A stretch of DNA of 64,000 nucleotides from Streptomyces sannanensis (GCF_039536205.1 NZ_BAAAYL010000001.1:1674001-1738000), one strand, 5' to 3'; shown: positions 20,411-29,574, numbered from the stretch's first letter. Notes: generated by a model from the letters alone, not told the origin. Translations and numbers: made by a program.

Positions 20411-21202
20411 GTGAACTTCCATGGCACTGAAGTGCGACAGAAGGCGCTCACGCTCCTGCGCGGCGGAACGAAGAATGCCGATGTCGCGCGACGCCTGAAT
20501 GTCCCGCTGGGCACGATCGGCTACTGGAAGCACACGGACCGAGCCAAGCGCGGCGAGACGGTCGGTGTGCGCCCCTCGCTGCTCTGCCCCTTGTGCGACG
20601 GCCGCCCCCTGGACAAAGCCGCGTACTCCTACCTGCTCGGCCTCTATCTTGGCGACGGGCACATCAGTCACTACGCCAAACACAAAGTGCCCAGCCTCAT
20701 GATCACGCTCGACGACGCGTGGCCCGGCGTCCAGGACGAGGCAGAGGCAGCCCTCCGGGCCGTGTTCCCGCACAACGCCACCTGCCGCGTCCGCCTCAAA
20801 GGGGCCCACAACATCAAGGTCTACTTCAAGCATCTGGCGTGCCTCTTCCCCCAGCACGGCCCCGGCAAGAAGCACGAGCGCAAGATCGCGCTTGAACCCT
20901 GGCAACAGAAGATCGTCGATGCGCACCCCTGGGGATTCATCCGCGGGCTGATCCACTCCGACGGGTGCCGGATCACCAACTGGACTACCCGTGTCGTCGC
21001 CGGCGAGAAGAAACGCTACGAGTACCCGCGGTACTTCTTCAGCAACAAGTCGGATGACATCCGGAAGCTCCTCACCGACACCCTGACCAAGGTTGGCGTC
21101 GAGTGGACAGTCCTTGCCCGCGGCAGCGACCCGTTCAACGTCTCCATCGCCCGCAGGGCGTCCGTCGCACTCATGGACGCCCACATCGGACCGAAGTACT
21201 GA
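20411..21202 (+). CDS. Free-standing LAGLIDADG-type homing endonuclease with N-terminal HTH
   Basis: 263 residues, GTG start. Residues 9-41 look like a resolvase-type helix-turn-helix (ALTLLRGGTKNADVARRLNVPLGTIGYW). A CPLC pair follows at 59-62. The two-motif endonuclease core is visible: YLLGLYLGDG at 74-83 and FIRGLIHSDG at 176-185, each with the final acidic residue of a LAGLIDADG helix, so a single chain could form a pseudo-dimer that cuts an asymmetric site. It is not within an intron or intein. It lies directly after tRNA-Leu and its terminator. Proteins of this type are often annotated simply as HTH proteins. Activity is inferred. Confidence 0.8.
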   Translation: MNFHGTEVRQKALTLLRGGTKNADVARRLNVPLGTIGYWKHTDRAKRGETVGVRPSLLCPLCDGRPLDKAAYSYLLGLYLGDGHISHYAKHKVPSLMITLDDAWPGVQDEAEAALRAVFPHNATCRVRLKGAHNIKVYFKHLACLFPQHGPGKKHERKIALEPWQQKIVDAHPWGFIRGLIHSDGCRITNWTTRVVAGEKKRYEYPRYFFSNKSDDIRKLLTDTLTKVGVEWTVLARGSDPFNVSIARRASVALMDAHIGPKY

Positions 21203-21206
21203 CCCC

Positions 21207-22157
21207 TCAGTGCGGCGTGCCCAGGTACGGGAACTCGGGGAGCAGGTCCTTGTGGGAACCGATGCGGTCCGTGCGGACCTTGCCGTTCGTGAGCATCGAC
21301 AGGCGTGCCGAGGTGACGTCGTCCGTGAGGGTGCGGCCGTTCGGGTAGGCCGCCGGCCTGCTGCGGTCGAACCTGAGGATGTCCGGCAGCACCGTGCGGA
21401 GCACCTTCTCCGCCTCGGCCGGTTCGTATGCGCCGAAGTGCTGGAGCGCGGCGGTCCAGGTGTCCTTGTATGTGTCCCAGTCGTCGGCCGGTTCGCCCGC
21501 GTTGTACGCGTCCTTGGCTTCGTCCGCGTTGAAGTAGGCCGTGAGGCTGGGGTGGGCGCCGCGGTCGACGCTTTTGAGGGTGCCGTTGTGGTGGATGCTG
21601 ACGCGGGCCCAGATGCCGATGACGGGGTTGTCGCCGAGTGCCGCGTTGGGCATTTCGAGGACGATGCCGAAGACGTTCTTGTCGGCGCCCCAGTCGGTGC
21701 CGGTCCACTGGAACTTGTTGATGATGCCGTCGAGGTCGGCGAAGAAGGGGTCGCTGCGGAGACCGACGGAGAGCATGTAGTCACCGGATTCGATGACGGT
21801 GGGGTGCTTGCCGAAGCTGACGGGGGCGTCGACGACGATGATCTGGCCGGCGGCTTCGTGGGCGCGGGCCTGTTCGCCGGTGGCGCGGTGGACGGTGCAG
21901 GTCTGGGTGCCTTCCGCGGGGGGCGTGAAGGTGAAGCTGTAGGCCACATCCGCCTGGTGGTCGCCGTCGGTGTCGATGTTGATGCGGTAGACGGCGTCGG
22001 GGTGGAACGTCTCACCGCCGGTGGGGGCGTCGGGGTTGACGTTCATGATGAGGACGGTGCGGTCGCCGGGGACGGTGAAGGCGAACAGGTCCGTGAGGTC
22101 GAGCCGGGCGTCGTTCATCGGAGACCGCAGGCCGGGTCCGCTGAGGTGGTGTGACAT
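21207..22157 (-). CDS. DUF4331 family protein
   Basis: 316 residues, ATG. It opens MSHHLSGPGLRSPMNDAR and continues DLTDLFAF, VLIMNVNPDAPTG and YRINIDTDGDHQADV, the recognisable pattern of DUF4331 proteins. No signal peptide is seen, although many relatives are exported. Function unknown. The stop lies 5 bp from that of the endonuclease gene on the other strand, which is tight for two unrelated units. Confidence 0.9.
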   Translation of the reverse strand: MSHHLSGPGLRSPMNDARLDLTDLFAFTVPGDRTVLIMNVNPDAPTGGETFHPDAVYRINIDTDGDHQADVAYSFTFTPPAEGTQTCTVHRATGEQARAHEAAGQIIVVDAPVSFGKHPTVIESGDYMLSVGLRSDPFFADLDGIINKFQWTGTDWGADKNVFGIVLEMPNAALGDNPVIGIWARVSIHHNGTLKSVDRGAHPSLTAYFNADEAKDAYNAGEPADDWDTYKDTWTAALQHFGAYEPAEAEKVLRTVLPDILRFDRSRPAAYPNGRTLTDDVTSARLSMLTNGKVRTDRIGSHKDLLPEFPYLGTPH

Positions 22158-22229
22158 GGCCCCAGCTTCGAGGGGGCGCCGTGGTGCGGCGCGGCTGGTG
22201 GGGCCATGCGGGTGAGCCGGGAGCGGGGG

Positions 22230-23666
22230 TTATTTGGGGGTGTCGTCCTCGCCGATGTGGTGGACGCGTACGAGGTTGGTGGAGCCGGGGACGCCGGGCG
22301 GAGAGCCGGCGGTGATGACGACGATGTCGCCCTTCCGGCAGCGGCCGAGCTTGAGGAGGTGTTCGTCGACCTGGGCGACCATTTCGTCGGTGGAGTCGAC
22401 GGTGGGTCCGAGGAGGGTTTCCACGCCCCAGGTGAGGTTGAGCTGGGAGCGGGTGGCGGGTTCGGGGGTGAAGGCGAGCAGCGGGATGGGTGAGCGGTAG
22501 CGGGAGAGGCGTTTGGCGGTGTCGCCGCTCTGGGTGAAGGCGACGAGGTATGTGGCGCCGAGGAAGTCGCCGATTTCGGCGGCGGCTCGGGCGACGGCTC
22601 CGCCCTGGGTGCGGGGTTTGTTGCGTTCGGTCAGGGGTGGGAGGCCCTTGGCCAGTATGTCCTGTTCGGCTGCGGTGACGATGCGGCTCATCGTCTTGAC
22701 GGTTTCGACGGGGTGTTTTCCGACGCTGGTCTCGCCGGAGAGCATGACGGCGTCGGTGCCGTCGATGACGGCGTTGGCGACGTCGGAGGCTTCGGCTCGG
22801 GTGGGGCGGGAGTTGTCGATCATCGAGTCGAGCATCTGGGTGGCGACGATGACGGGTTTGGCGTTGCGCTTGGCGAGTTTGATGGCGCGTTTCTGGACGA
22901 TGGGCACCTGTTCGAGGGGCATTTCCACGCCGAGGTCGCCGCGGGCGACCATGATGCCGTCGAAGGCGGCGACGATCTCGTCGATGTTGTCGACGGCCTG
23001 GGGTTTTTCGATTTTGGCGATGACGGGGAGGCGGCGGCCTTCTTCTTCCATGATGCGGCGGGCGTCGAGGGCGTCGCGTCCGCTGCGTACGAAGGAGAGG
23101 GCGATGATGTCGAATCCGGTGTGCAGGGCCCAGCGGAGGTCTTCGACGTCCTTTTCGGAGAGTGCGGGGACGGAGACGGCGACGCCGGGGAGGTTGAGGC
23201 CTTTGTGGTCGGAGACCATGCCGCCTTCGAGGACGGTGGTGTGGACGCGGGGTCCGTCGACGGTGGTGACTTCGAGGGCGACGCGGCCGTCGTCGACGAG
23301 GATGCGTTCGCCGGGGCTGACGTCGGCGGCGAGGCCGGGGTAGGTGGTGCCGCAGATGTGGCGGTCGCCTTGGATGCCTTCTTCGACGCTGATGGTGAAG
23401 GTGTCGCCGCGTTCAAGGAGTACGGGGCCTTCGTGGAAGCGGCCGAGTCGGATCTTCGGGCCTTGAAGGTCGGCGAGGATGCCGACGCTGCGGCCGGTTT
23501 CGTCGGATGCCCTGCGTACGTGCTGGTAGCGCTGTTCGTGGTCGGTGTGGGTGCCGTGGCTGAGGTTGAAGCGGGCCACGTTCATTCCGGCTTCGATCAG
23601 TGCCTTGATCTGCTCGTATGTGTCGGTGGCGGGGCCCAGTGTGCAGACGATCTTTGCTCGGCGCAT
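22230..23666 (-). CDS. pyk: Pyruvate kinase
   Basis: 478 residues, ATG. N-terminal RRAKIVCTLGPATDTYEQIKALIEAGMNVARFNLSHG and the active-site stretch LPVIAKIEKPQAVDNIDEI (with the catalytic Lys) are diagnostic, as are MVARGDLGVEMPLEQVPIVQKR and ATQMLDSMI. It converts phosphoenolpyruvate and ADP to pyruvate and ATP in the last step of glycolysis. Length is normal. Codon use here favours G/T-ending triplets more than in genes to the left. Confidence 0.97.
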   Translation of the reverse strand: MRRAKIVCTLGPATDTYEQIKALIEAGMNVARFNLSHGTHTDHEQRYQHVRRASDETGRSVGILADLQGPKIRLGRFHEGPVLLERGDTFTISVEEGIQGDRHICGTTYPGLAADVSPGERILVDDGRVALEVTTVDGPRVHTTVLEGGMVSDHKGLNLPGVAVSVPALSEKDVEDLRWALHTGFDIIALSFVRSGRDALDARRIMEEEGRRLPVIAKIEKPQAVDNIDEIVAAFDGIMVARGDLGVEMPLEQVPIVQKRAIKLAKRNAKPVIVATQMLDSMIDNSRPTRAEASDVANAVIDGTDAVMLSGETSVGKHPVETVKTMSRIVTAAEQDILAKGLPPLTERNKPRTQGGAVARAAAEIGDFLGATYLVAFTQSGDTAKRLSRYRSPIPLLAFTPEPATRSQLNLTWGVETLLGPTVDSTDEMVAQVDEHLLKLGRCRKGDIVVITAGSPPGVPGSTNLVRVHHIGEDDTPK

Positions 23667-23788
23667 GTTTCGAGCGTATGGCTTACCCGCCGGTAGAGAA
23701 TTGGCTGCGCGTGACTACTCAACAACCTTTGAGTGAAAGCCAATTGACAAGTGTTGAATTGTGCGGGGGGTCGCTCCTATGAGCACAT

Positions 23789-24496
23789 CTACAGCTGCGG
23801 GGGTGTCATGGTGAAGCGGGCGTTGACCTGGGCGTGGACGGTCTGGCGCTGGGGTTCGAGGTCGAGGGCGGGGGCGCCTTCGGCGGAACCGGGGGCGGCG
23901 TAGGCGGCCATGCGCATGCCGGGGGCGGCCGGGTAGGGGGTGGCCTGCTCCGCGCCCAGGTCGGCCAGCTCGACCAGGGCGGAGAGGCGGGCGCCGAGGG
24001 CTTCGGCGTATTCGCGGGCGCGCTGGACGGCTTCTTTCACTGCCTGGCGGCGGGCGTCGCCGTGTGCGGGTGAGTCGGGGCGCAGGGACCACCAGGGGCC
24101 GTCGACGCGGGTGAGTTCGAGGTCGGCCAGGCGGGTGGTGAGTTCGCCCAGGGCGGTGAAGTCGGAGAGTTCGGCGGTGATGTGGACGCGGCCGTGGTAG
24201 GCGCGGACGCGTTCGGCGCGGCCGTGCCGGGTGAGTTCGGGGCTGATGGAGAAGGCGCCGGTCTCGAGTTTTTCGACGGCGTCGCCGTAGGACTTGATGA
24301 GGTCGAGGGCGGTGGTGTTGCGCCGGGTGAGGTCGTCGAGTGCGGTGCGCCGGTCGGTGCCGCGGGCGCTGACGGTGATGCCGATGCGGGCGATCTCGGG
24401 GTCGACCTCGATATGTGCTTCGCCGCGGACGGCGACGCGCGGGGTGTCGGGGGTGCCGTAGGGGGGTGCCGGTGCGGGCGTGGGTTCTTCGGTCAC
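23789..24496 (-). CDS. SIMPL (DUF541) domain protein
   Basis: 235 residues. The stretch VAVRGEAHIEVDPEIARIGITVSARGTDRRTALDDL, followed by AVEKLETGAFSISPEL and a final QTVHAQVNARFTM, fits the SIMPL/DUF541 fold. Eukaryotic SIMPL binds a kinase, while bacterial members are mostly envelope-associated and uncharacterised. No signal peptide is seen. It is divergent from the nucleotidase gene. Confidence 0.85.
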   Translation of the reverse strand: MTEEPTPAPAPPYGTPDTPRVAVRGEAHIEVDPEIARIGITVSARGTDRRTALDDLTRRNTTALDLIKSYGDAVEKLETGAFSISPELTRHGRAERVRAYHGRVHITAELSDFTALGELTTRLADLELTRVDGPWWSLRPDSPAHGDARRQAVKEAVQRAREYAEALGARLSALVELADLGAEQATPYPAAPGMRMAAYAAPGSAEGAPALDLEPQRQTVHAQVNARFTMTPPQL

Positions 24497-24597
24497 GTAT
24501 CCACTTTGTCAGATCGAATCCACCGGACGGGGGTGTTGCGCGTCGTGAGGCCTGGGTCAGAATCTACGCGCGTTGTTCCGCTCGACGAGGAGATGAA

Positions 24598-26391
24598 ATG
24601 CCGCTGAACCGAAGGACGTTCCTGGGCACGTCGGCCGCTGCCGGCGCCGGGGTGGCGATCGCGGGGTCCGCCACCGCACCGGCCGAGGCGCACAGCCCCG
24701 GGAATTCGCGGAAGCGGTACTCCTTCACCGTCATGGGCACCACCGATCTGCACGGCAATGTCTTCAACTGGGACTACTTCACGGACCGGGAGTTCGACGA
24801 CAAGGCCCACAACGACGTCGGCCTCGCCAAGATCTCCACCCTGGTGGAGCAGATCCGTGCGGAGAAGGGCCGCGGCAACACCCTTCTCATCGACGCGGGC
24901 GACACCATTCAGGGCACTCAGTTGTCGTACTACTACGCCAAGGTCGACCCGATCACCGCCGAGCAGGGCCCGGTGCATCCGATGGCGCAGGCCATGAACG
25001 CCATCGGGTACGACGCCGCGGCCCTCGGCAACCACGAGTTCAACTACGGCATCCCTCTGCTGCGGAAGTTCGAGGAGCAGTGCGACTTCCCGCTGCTCGG
25101 TGCGAACGCCCTGGACGCGAGGACGCTGAAGCCGGCGTTCCGTCCGTATGTGTTCCGGAAGCTCCGTACGCCGTACGGCCGTGACGTGCGTGTGGCGATC
25201 CTGGGGCTGACGAACCCGGGGATAGCGATCTGGGACAAGGCGAACGTCCAGGGGAGGATGACCTTCCCGGGTCTGGAGGAGCAGGCGGCCAAGTGGGTGC
25301 CGAAGCTGCGTTCGATGGGGGCGGATGTGGTGATCGTCTCGGCGCACTCCGGTTCCAGTGGGACCTCGTCGTACGGTGACCAGCTTCCGTACGTCGAGAA
25401 CGCTGCCGGTCTGGTCGCCGAGCAGGTGCCGGGTATCGACGCGATCCTGGTCGGGCACGCGCACAGCGAGATCCCGGAGTACTTCGTCACGAACAAGGAG
25501 ACCGGCAAGCAGGTCGTGCTGTCGGAGCCGCTGAAGTGGGGGCAGCGGCTGACGCTCTTCGACTTCGATCTTGTCTGGTCGGCGGGCCGCTGGACGGTGG
25601 AGAAGGTGGGCGCGAAGGTAGTCAATTCCAACGCCGCGGACGAGGACCCGGAGATCACGAAGCTGCTCGCCGATGAGCACGCCAAGGTCGTGGAGTACGT
25701 CAATCAGGTGATCGGCGCCTCCACCGTCGCCATGTCCACGGCCGAGGCGCCGTGGAAGGACGAGCCGATCATCGATCTGATCAGTGTCGTGCAGGCGGAG
25801 ACGGTGAAGGCGGCGCTGGCGGGCGGGGCGTACGCGGCGCTTCCGGTGCTGTCGCAGGCGTCCTGTTTCTCCCGTACGGCGAGGATCCCGGCGGGGCAGA
25901 TCACTCTGAAGGACGCGGCGGGTCTGTATCCGTTCGAGAACACCCTCGAGGCGCGGCTGCTGACCGGCGCGCAGCTGAAGGACTATCTGGAGTACTCGGC
26001 GAAGTACTACGTCCGGACCGCGCCCGGCGCTCCCGTCGACACCGCGAATCTGACGAATGCCGACAACACGCCCGACTACAACTACGACGCGGTGTACGGC
26101 CTGACGTACGACATCGACATCGCGCAGCCGGTCGGCTCGCGGATCGTGAATCTGGCGTTCGAGGGACGGCCGATCGACCCCGCGGCACAGTTCGTCCTCG
26201 CTGTGAACAACTACCGGGCCAGTGGCGGCGGGAACTTCCCGCATGTGCCCCGGGCCCAGCAGCTGTGGTCGGACTCGGACGAGATCCGCAACACGATCAT
26301 CAACTGGGTGAAGGCCAGGGGCACGGTGGATCCGGCGCAGTTCGCGTCGGTGGGCTGGCGGCTGACCCGTGAGGGCACGCCGGTGTTCTGA
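24598..26391 (+). CDS. Tat-exported bifunctional UDP-sugar hydrolase/5'-nucleotidase family protein
   Basis: 597 residues from the ATG at 24598, set by GAGGAG (24587-24592). The start NRRTFLGTSAAAGAGVAIAG is a twin-arginine signal. The metallophosphatase domain has TTDLHGN, DAGDTIQG, GNHEFN, SAHSG and VGHAHSE, which are its metal ligands, and is followed by the 5'-nucleotidase C domain (QASCFSRTARIPAGQITLKDAAGLYPFENTL, NNYRASGGGNFPH). It should dephosphorylate nucleotides or related phosphates outside the cell. Its TGA directly abuts the stop of the hydroxylase gene on the opposite strand. Confidence 0.94.
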   Translation: MPLNRRTFLGTSAAAGAGVAIAGSATAPAEAHSPGNSRKRYSFTVMGTTDLHGNVFNWDYFTDREFDDKAHNDVGLAKISTLVEQIRAEKGRGNTLLIDAGDTIQGTQLSYYYAKVDPITAEQGPVHPMAQAMNAIGYDAAALGNHEFNYGIPLLRKFEEQCDFPLLGANALDARTLKPAFRPYVFRKLRTPYGRDVRVAILGLTNPGIAIWDKANVQGRMTFPGLEEQAAKWVPKLRSMGADVVIVSAHSGSSGTSSYGDQLPYVENAAGLVAEQVPGIDAILVGHAHSEIPEYFVTNKETGKQVVLSEPLKWGQRLTLFDFDLVWSAGRWTVEKVGAKVVNSNAADEDPEITKLLADEHAKVVEYVNQVIGASTVAMSTAEAPWKDEPIIDLISVVQAETVKAALAGGAYAALPVLSQASCFSRTARIPAGQITLKDAAGLYPFENTLEARLLTGAQLKDYLEYSAKYYVRTAPGAPVDTANLTNADNTPDYNYDAVYGLTYDIDIAQPVGSRIVNLAFEGRPIDPAAQFVLAVNNYRASGGGNFPHVPRAQQLWSDSDEIRNTIINWVKARGTVDPAQFASVGWRLTREGTPVF

Positions 26392-27795
26392 TCATCTCCG
26401 GTCGCCGAGCGGTACCAGGCCCGTGGGGCGGGCCTGGGCCGCCGGTTCGAGGCCGAAGGTGGTGAAGGCGGTGCGGGCCGGCAGGGGGTAGGGGTCCTTG
26501 CCGGTGAGGGTGTTGAGGATGGTGGCGCTGCGCCAGGCGGCGAGGCCGAGGTCGGGGGCGCCGACGCCGTGGGTGTGGCGTTCGCCGTTCTGGACGTAGA
26601 CGGCGCCGGTCACGGACGGGTCGAGGACGAGCCGGTACTGGGTGTCGATGCGGGGCCGTTCGGAGGAGTCGCGGCGCAGGTACGGGGCGAGGCCGGCCAG
26701 CAGCCGGTCGACGGGCCGTTCCCGGTAGCCCGTGGCGAGGACGACGGCGTCGGTGGTGAGCCGGGAGCGGGTGCCCTGCTGGGCGTCCTCCAGATGAAGT
26801 TCGATCTTGGTGGTGGCGAGGCGGCCGGCGGTGTGTACGGCCACGCCGGGGCTGAGGACGGCGTCGGGCCAGCCGCCGTGCAGGGTGCGGCGGTAGAGCT
26901 CGTCGTGGATGGCGGCGATGGTGTCGGTGTCGATGCCTTTGTGGAGCTGCCACTGGCGTGGGACGAGCTGGTCGCGTACCGGTTCGGGCAGGGCGTGGAA
27001 GTAGCGGGTGTAGTCGGGGGTGAAGTGTTCCAGGCCGAGCTTGGAGTACTCCATGGGGGCGAAGGCCGCGGTGCGGGCCAGCCAGTGGAGGCGTTCGGCG
27101 CCGGCGGGACGGTGGCGCAGCAGGTCGAGGAAGATCTCCGCGCCGGACTGTCCTGATCCGACGACGGTGATGTGCTCGGCGGCGAGGAGGCGCTCGCGGT
27201 GGTCGAGGTAGTCGGCGGAGTGGATGACGGGGACGGTGGGGGCGTCGGCGAGGGACCGCAGGGGTTCGGGTACGTGGGGTTCGGTGCCGACGCCGAGGAC
27301 GAGGTTGCGGGTGTGGGTGCGGCCGAGGGCTTCGGCTTCGCCCTGTGGGCCGAGCTGGGTGAAGTCGATTTCGAAGAGGCCGCGTTCGGGGTTCCAGCGG
27401 ACGGCGTCGACCTGGTGGCCGAAGTGGAGGCCGGGGAGGTTTTCGCTGACCCAGCGGCAGTAGGCGTCGTATTCGGCGCGGTGGATGTGGAAGCGCTCGG
27501 CGAAGTAGAAGGGGAAGAGGCGTTCGCGTGTCTTGAGGTAGGCGAGGAAGGACCAGGGGCTGGTGGGGTCGGCGAGGGTCACCAGGTCGGCGAGGAAGGG
27601 GACTTGGAGGGTGGCTCCGTCGATGAGGAGTCCCGGGTGCCAGTGGAAGGCGTGCCGCTGTTCGTAGAAGGCGGTGGTGAGGCCTCCTTCGACGCCGTGG
27701 GCGAGGGCTGCGAGGGAGAGGTTGAACGGGCCGATGCCGATGCCGACCAGGTCGTGGGGCTGTTCGGGTTCACGGGGGGTGGTGGGGACGGTCAT
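26392..27795 (-). CDS. desB: DesB-like lysine/cadaverine N-hydroxylase
   Basis: 467 residues, ATG preceded by AAGGAGA. FAD site GIGIGPFNLSLAA, NADPH site VVGSGQSGAEIF, and the family's ATGYRERPVD and substrate-loop motif QVPFLADLVTLADPTS are intact. N-hydroxylating flavoprotein monooxygenases of this type hydroxylate cadaverine (DesB), lysine or ornithine; the pairing with a DesA-like decarboxylase favours cadaverine. No acyltransferase (desC) or NIS synthetase (desD) follows: the next gene is the convergent nucleotidase. The IscB remnant separates it from desA, so co-transcription must pass through a hairpin. Confidence 0.88.
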   Translation of the reverse strand: MTVPTTPREPEQPHDLVGIGIGPFNLSLAALAHGVEGGLTTAFYEQRHAFHWHPGLLIDGATLQVPFLADLVTLADPTSPWSFLAYLKTRERLFPFYFAERFHIHRAEYDAYCRWVSENLPGLHFGHQVDAVRWNPERGLFEIDFTQLGPQGEAEALGRTHTRNLVLGVGTEPHVPEPLRSLADAPTVPVIHSADYLDHRERLLAAEHITVVGSGQSGAEIFLDLLRHRPAGAERLHWLARTAAFAPMEYSKLGLEHFTPDYTRYFHALPEPVRDQLVPRQWQLHKGIDTDTIAAIHDELYRRTLHGGWPDAVLSPGVAVHTAGRLATTKIELHLEDAQQGTRSRLTTDAVVLATGYRERPVDRLLAGLAPYLRRDSSERPRIDTQYRLVLDPSVTGAVYVQNGERHTHGVGAPDLGLAAWRSATILNTLTGKDPYPLPARTAFTTFGLEPAAQARPTGLVPLGDRR

Positions 27796-27810
27796 CGGGT
27801 CTCCTTGCGC

Positions 27811-28196
27811 GGATACCCCGGCTTCAGCCGGGGGAGGAAAGGCATCCTCCGCTATGCGGCGCGGAGCGCCGCAGTGTCGCTTCGGAGTGCTGTCCTTCGG
27901 GGCGGGTGGTATAGGCGTATCCGTCTGCTCGTTGGAGGAGGCGGAGGTGTCGGTGGTGGATGCCTTGGATGAGGCCGTGCGCGGTGCGGATGTTGAACTT
28001 GCCGGTGGCGCGTACGGCGATGCGTCCGGTATGGGTCCCGGTTTTCTTTCCGGTGGGGACCACGGCTCGGGCGAGCTCTCCGGTCCGGTAGCCGAAGAAC
28101 CGCTTCTGCCGGGGCAGGCGCAGGCGGGGGAAGCCGTATGCGTCGGTGCGGGTGCGGGTATAGGTGCCGCGTCCCGGACCTCAGGCCGGGGATCCC
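27811..28196 (-). mobile_element. Remnant or mini-element of an IS200/IS605-type IscB transposon
   Basis: This is the full gap between the desA-like stop and the desB-like gene. A perfect hairpin CCCCGGCT-TC-AGCCGGGG lies at 27816-27833, as at IS200/IS605 right ends. An imperfect hairpin (CCCGGACC-TCA-GGCCGGGG) lies at 28174-28192 near the other edge and could be what is left of a left end. The two edges read GGATACCCCGG and GGATCCCCGG in opposite orientation. Inside is the C-terminal fragment of IscB. The transposase and the omega-RNA region, normally 5' of iscB, are absent. Confidence 0.6.
27824..28180 (-). pseudogene. iscB: C-terminal fragment of RNA-guided nuclease IscB
   Basis: An in-frame TGA (28181-28183) and then about 118 codons without an early start. 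The translation reads RGTYTRTRTDAYGFPRL, RFFGYRTGELARAVVPTGKK, GTHTGRIAVRATGKFNI and HLRLLQRADGYAYTTRPEGQ, the conserved tail of IscB proteins (GF-TGD-V-A-VP-GKK, GRVAVR, LLQRADGYGY). The RuvC-I, bridge helix, HNH and RuvC-II/III parts are missing, so it cannot be a nuclease. The stop codon falls in the loop of the right-end hairpin, as in intact elements where the gene runs to the end. Recognition is from memory of the family. Confidence 0.78.
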
Positions 28197-28197
28197 G

Positions 28198-29574
28198 TTA
28201 CCGGATGCTGCTGCCTTCCAGGAGTTCGACGATTTCCTGCAGGTCGCCGGTGGTGGCGTGGGGGTTGAGGAGGGTGGCCTTGAGCCAGAGCCGTCCGTCG
28301 GCGTGGGCGCGGCCGAGGACGGCGTGGCCGCTGGTGAGGAGGGTGCGGCGGAGGGCGGCGACGGTGTCGTCGGTGGCTCCGGTGGGGCGGAACAGGACGG
28401 TGGAGATGACGGGCCGTCCGTGGAGTTCGAGCCCGGGGTGTGCCTCGACGAGGTCCGCGAGCCGTTGGGCGGCCGCGCAGACGCTGTCGACGAGGGCGGC
28501 GAGTCCGGTGCGGCCGAGGGCGCGGAGGGTGACGGCGACTTTGAGGATGTCGGGGCGCCGGGTCGTACGCAGTGAGCGGCCGAGCAGGTCGGGGAGGCCG
28601 GCTTCGGTGTCGTCGTCGGGGTTGAGGTAGTCGGCGCGGTGGGCGAGGGGGCCGAGCAGGGTGGCGTCGGGTACGGCGAGGAGGCCTGCCGCGATCGGCT
28701 GCCAGCCGAGTTTGTGCAGGTCGAGGGTGACGGAGTGGGCGCGATCGAGACCCAGGAGCTTGCTGCGGTGGGTATCGCTGAAGAGGAGTCCTCCGCCGTA
28801 GGCGGCGTCGATGTGCAGTTCGGCGCCGTGGGTGCGGCAGAGGGCGGCGATGTCGGCCAGGGGATCGATGAGTCCGGCGTCGGTGGTGCCGGCGGTGGCG
28901 GTGACGAGCCGGGGTCCGGGCAGGTCGGTGAGGGCGTTGTCGAGGGCGGCGAGGTCGACGGTGCCGGCCGGGGCGGGCACGGTGACGGGTTCGGGAAGGC
29001 CGAGGAGCCAGGCGGCGCGGCGGATGGAGTGGTGTGCGTTCTCACCGCACAGGACCGTCAGTGCGCCGCCGTGCCGTTCGCGGGCGAGGAGCAGGGCGAG
29101 CTGGTTGGCCTCGGTGCCGCCGGTGGTGACCAGGGCGTCCGCGGAGTCCGTTCCGGGGTGGACCAGGGCCGCGAGGGCGCCGGTGACCAGGGCTTCCAGG
29201 GCCGATGCGGCCGGGGCCTGGTCCCAGGAGTCGAGGGAGGGGTTGAGCGCGGACGCGGCGAGGTCGGCGGCGGTGGCGACGGCGAGCGGCGGGCAGTGCA
29301 GATGGGCGGCGCAGAGCGGGTCGGCGGGGTCGGCGGCGCCTTCGGCGAAGAGGCGTACGACGGTGCGCAGTGCCTCTTCGTCGCCGGTTCCCTTGTCGGG
29401 GAACACGGTGCCGGTGGCGGCCCGTACGCGGGCGGCGACGGCCGGCGGTCCGCCCGCGGGAAGCGGCCCGCCGCGGGCGGTGGCTCCGTCGTGGAGTGCG
29501 TCGAGGACGGTGTCCAGCAGTGTCCTCAGCGCCGCGGGTCCGGCGGTGCCTCCGGCGAGGGGCGGGGTGTGCAT
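28198..29574 (-). CDS. desA: DesA-like PLP-dependent decarboxylase
   Basis: 458 residues from the ATG at 29574 with AAGGA upstream. It is a group II amino-acid decarboxylase: LVTTGGTEANQLALLLARE, NAHHSIRRAAWLLGL (stacking His), HIDAAYGGG (Asp to the pyridine N) and LDLHKLGWQP with the Schiff-base Lys. Beside the DesB-like gene the likely substrate is L-lysine, giving cadaverine. It is divergent from the standard Streptomyces DesA as I remember it, with a short N-terminus, so another diamine precursor is possible. Confidence 0.82.
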   Translation of the reverse strand: MHTPPLAGGTAGPAALRTLLDTVLDALHDGATARGGPLPAGGPPAVAARVRAATGTVFPDKGTGDEEALRTVVRLFAEGAADPADPLCAAHLHCPPLAVATAADLAASALNPSLDSWDQAPAASALEALVTGALAALVHPGTDSADALVTTGGTEANQLALLLARERHGGALTVLCGENAHHSIRRAAWLLGLPEPVTVPAPAGTVDLAALDNALTDLPGPRLVTATAGTTDAGLIDPLADIAALCRTHGAELHIDAAYGGGLLFSDTHRSKLLGLDRAHSVTLDLHKLGWQPIAAGLLAVPDATLLGPLAHRADYLNPDDDTEAGLPDLLGRSLRTTRRPDILKVAVTLRALGRTGLAALVDSVCAAAQRLADLVEAHPGLELHGRPVISTVLFRPTGATDDTVAALRRTLLTSGHAVLGRAHADGRLWLKATLLNPHATTGDLQEIVELLEGSSIR

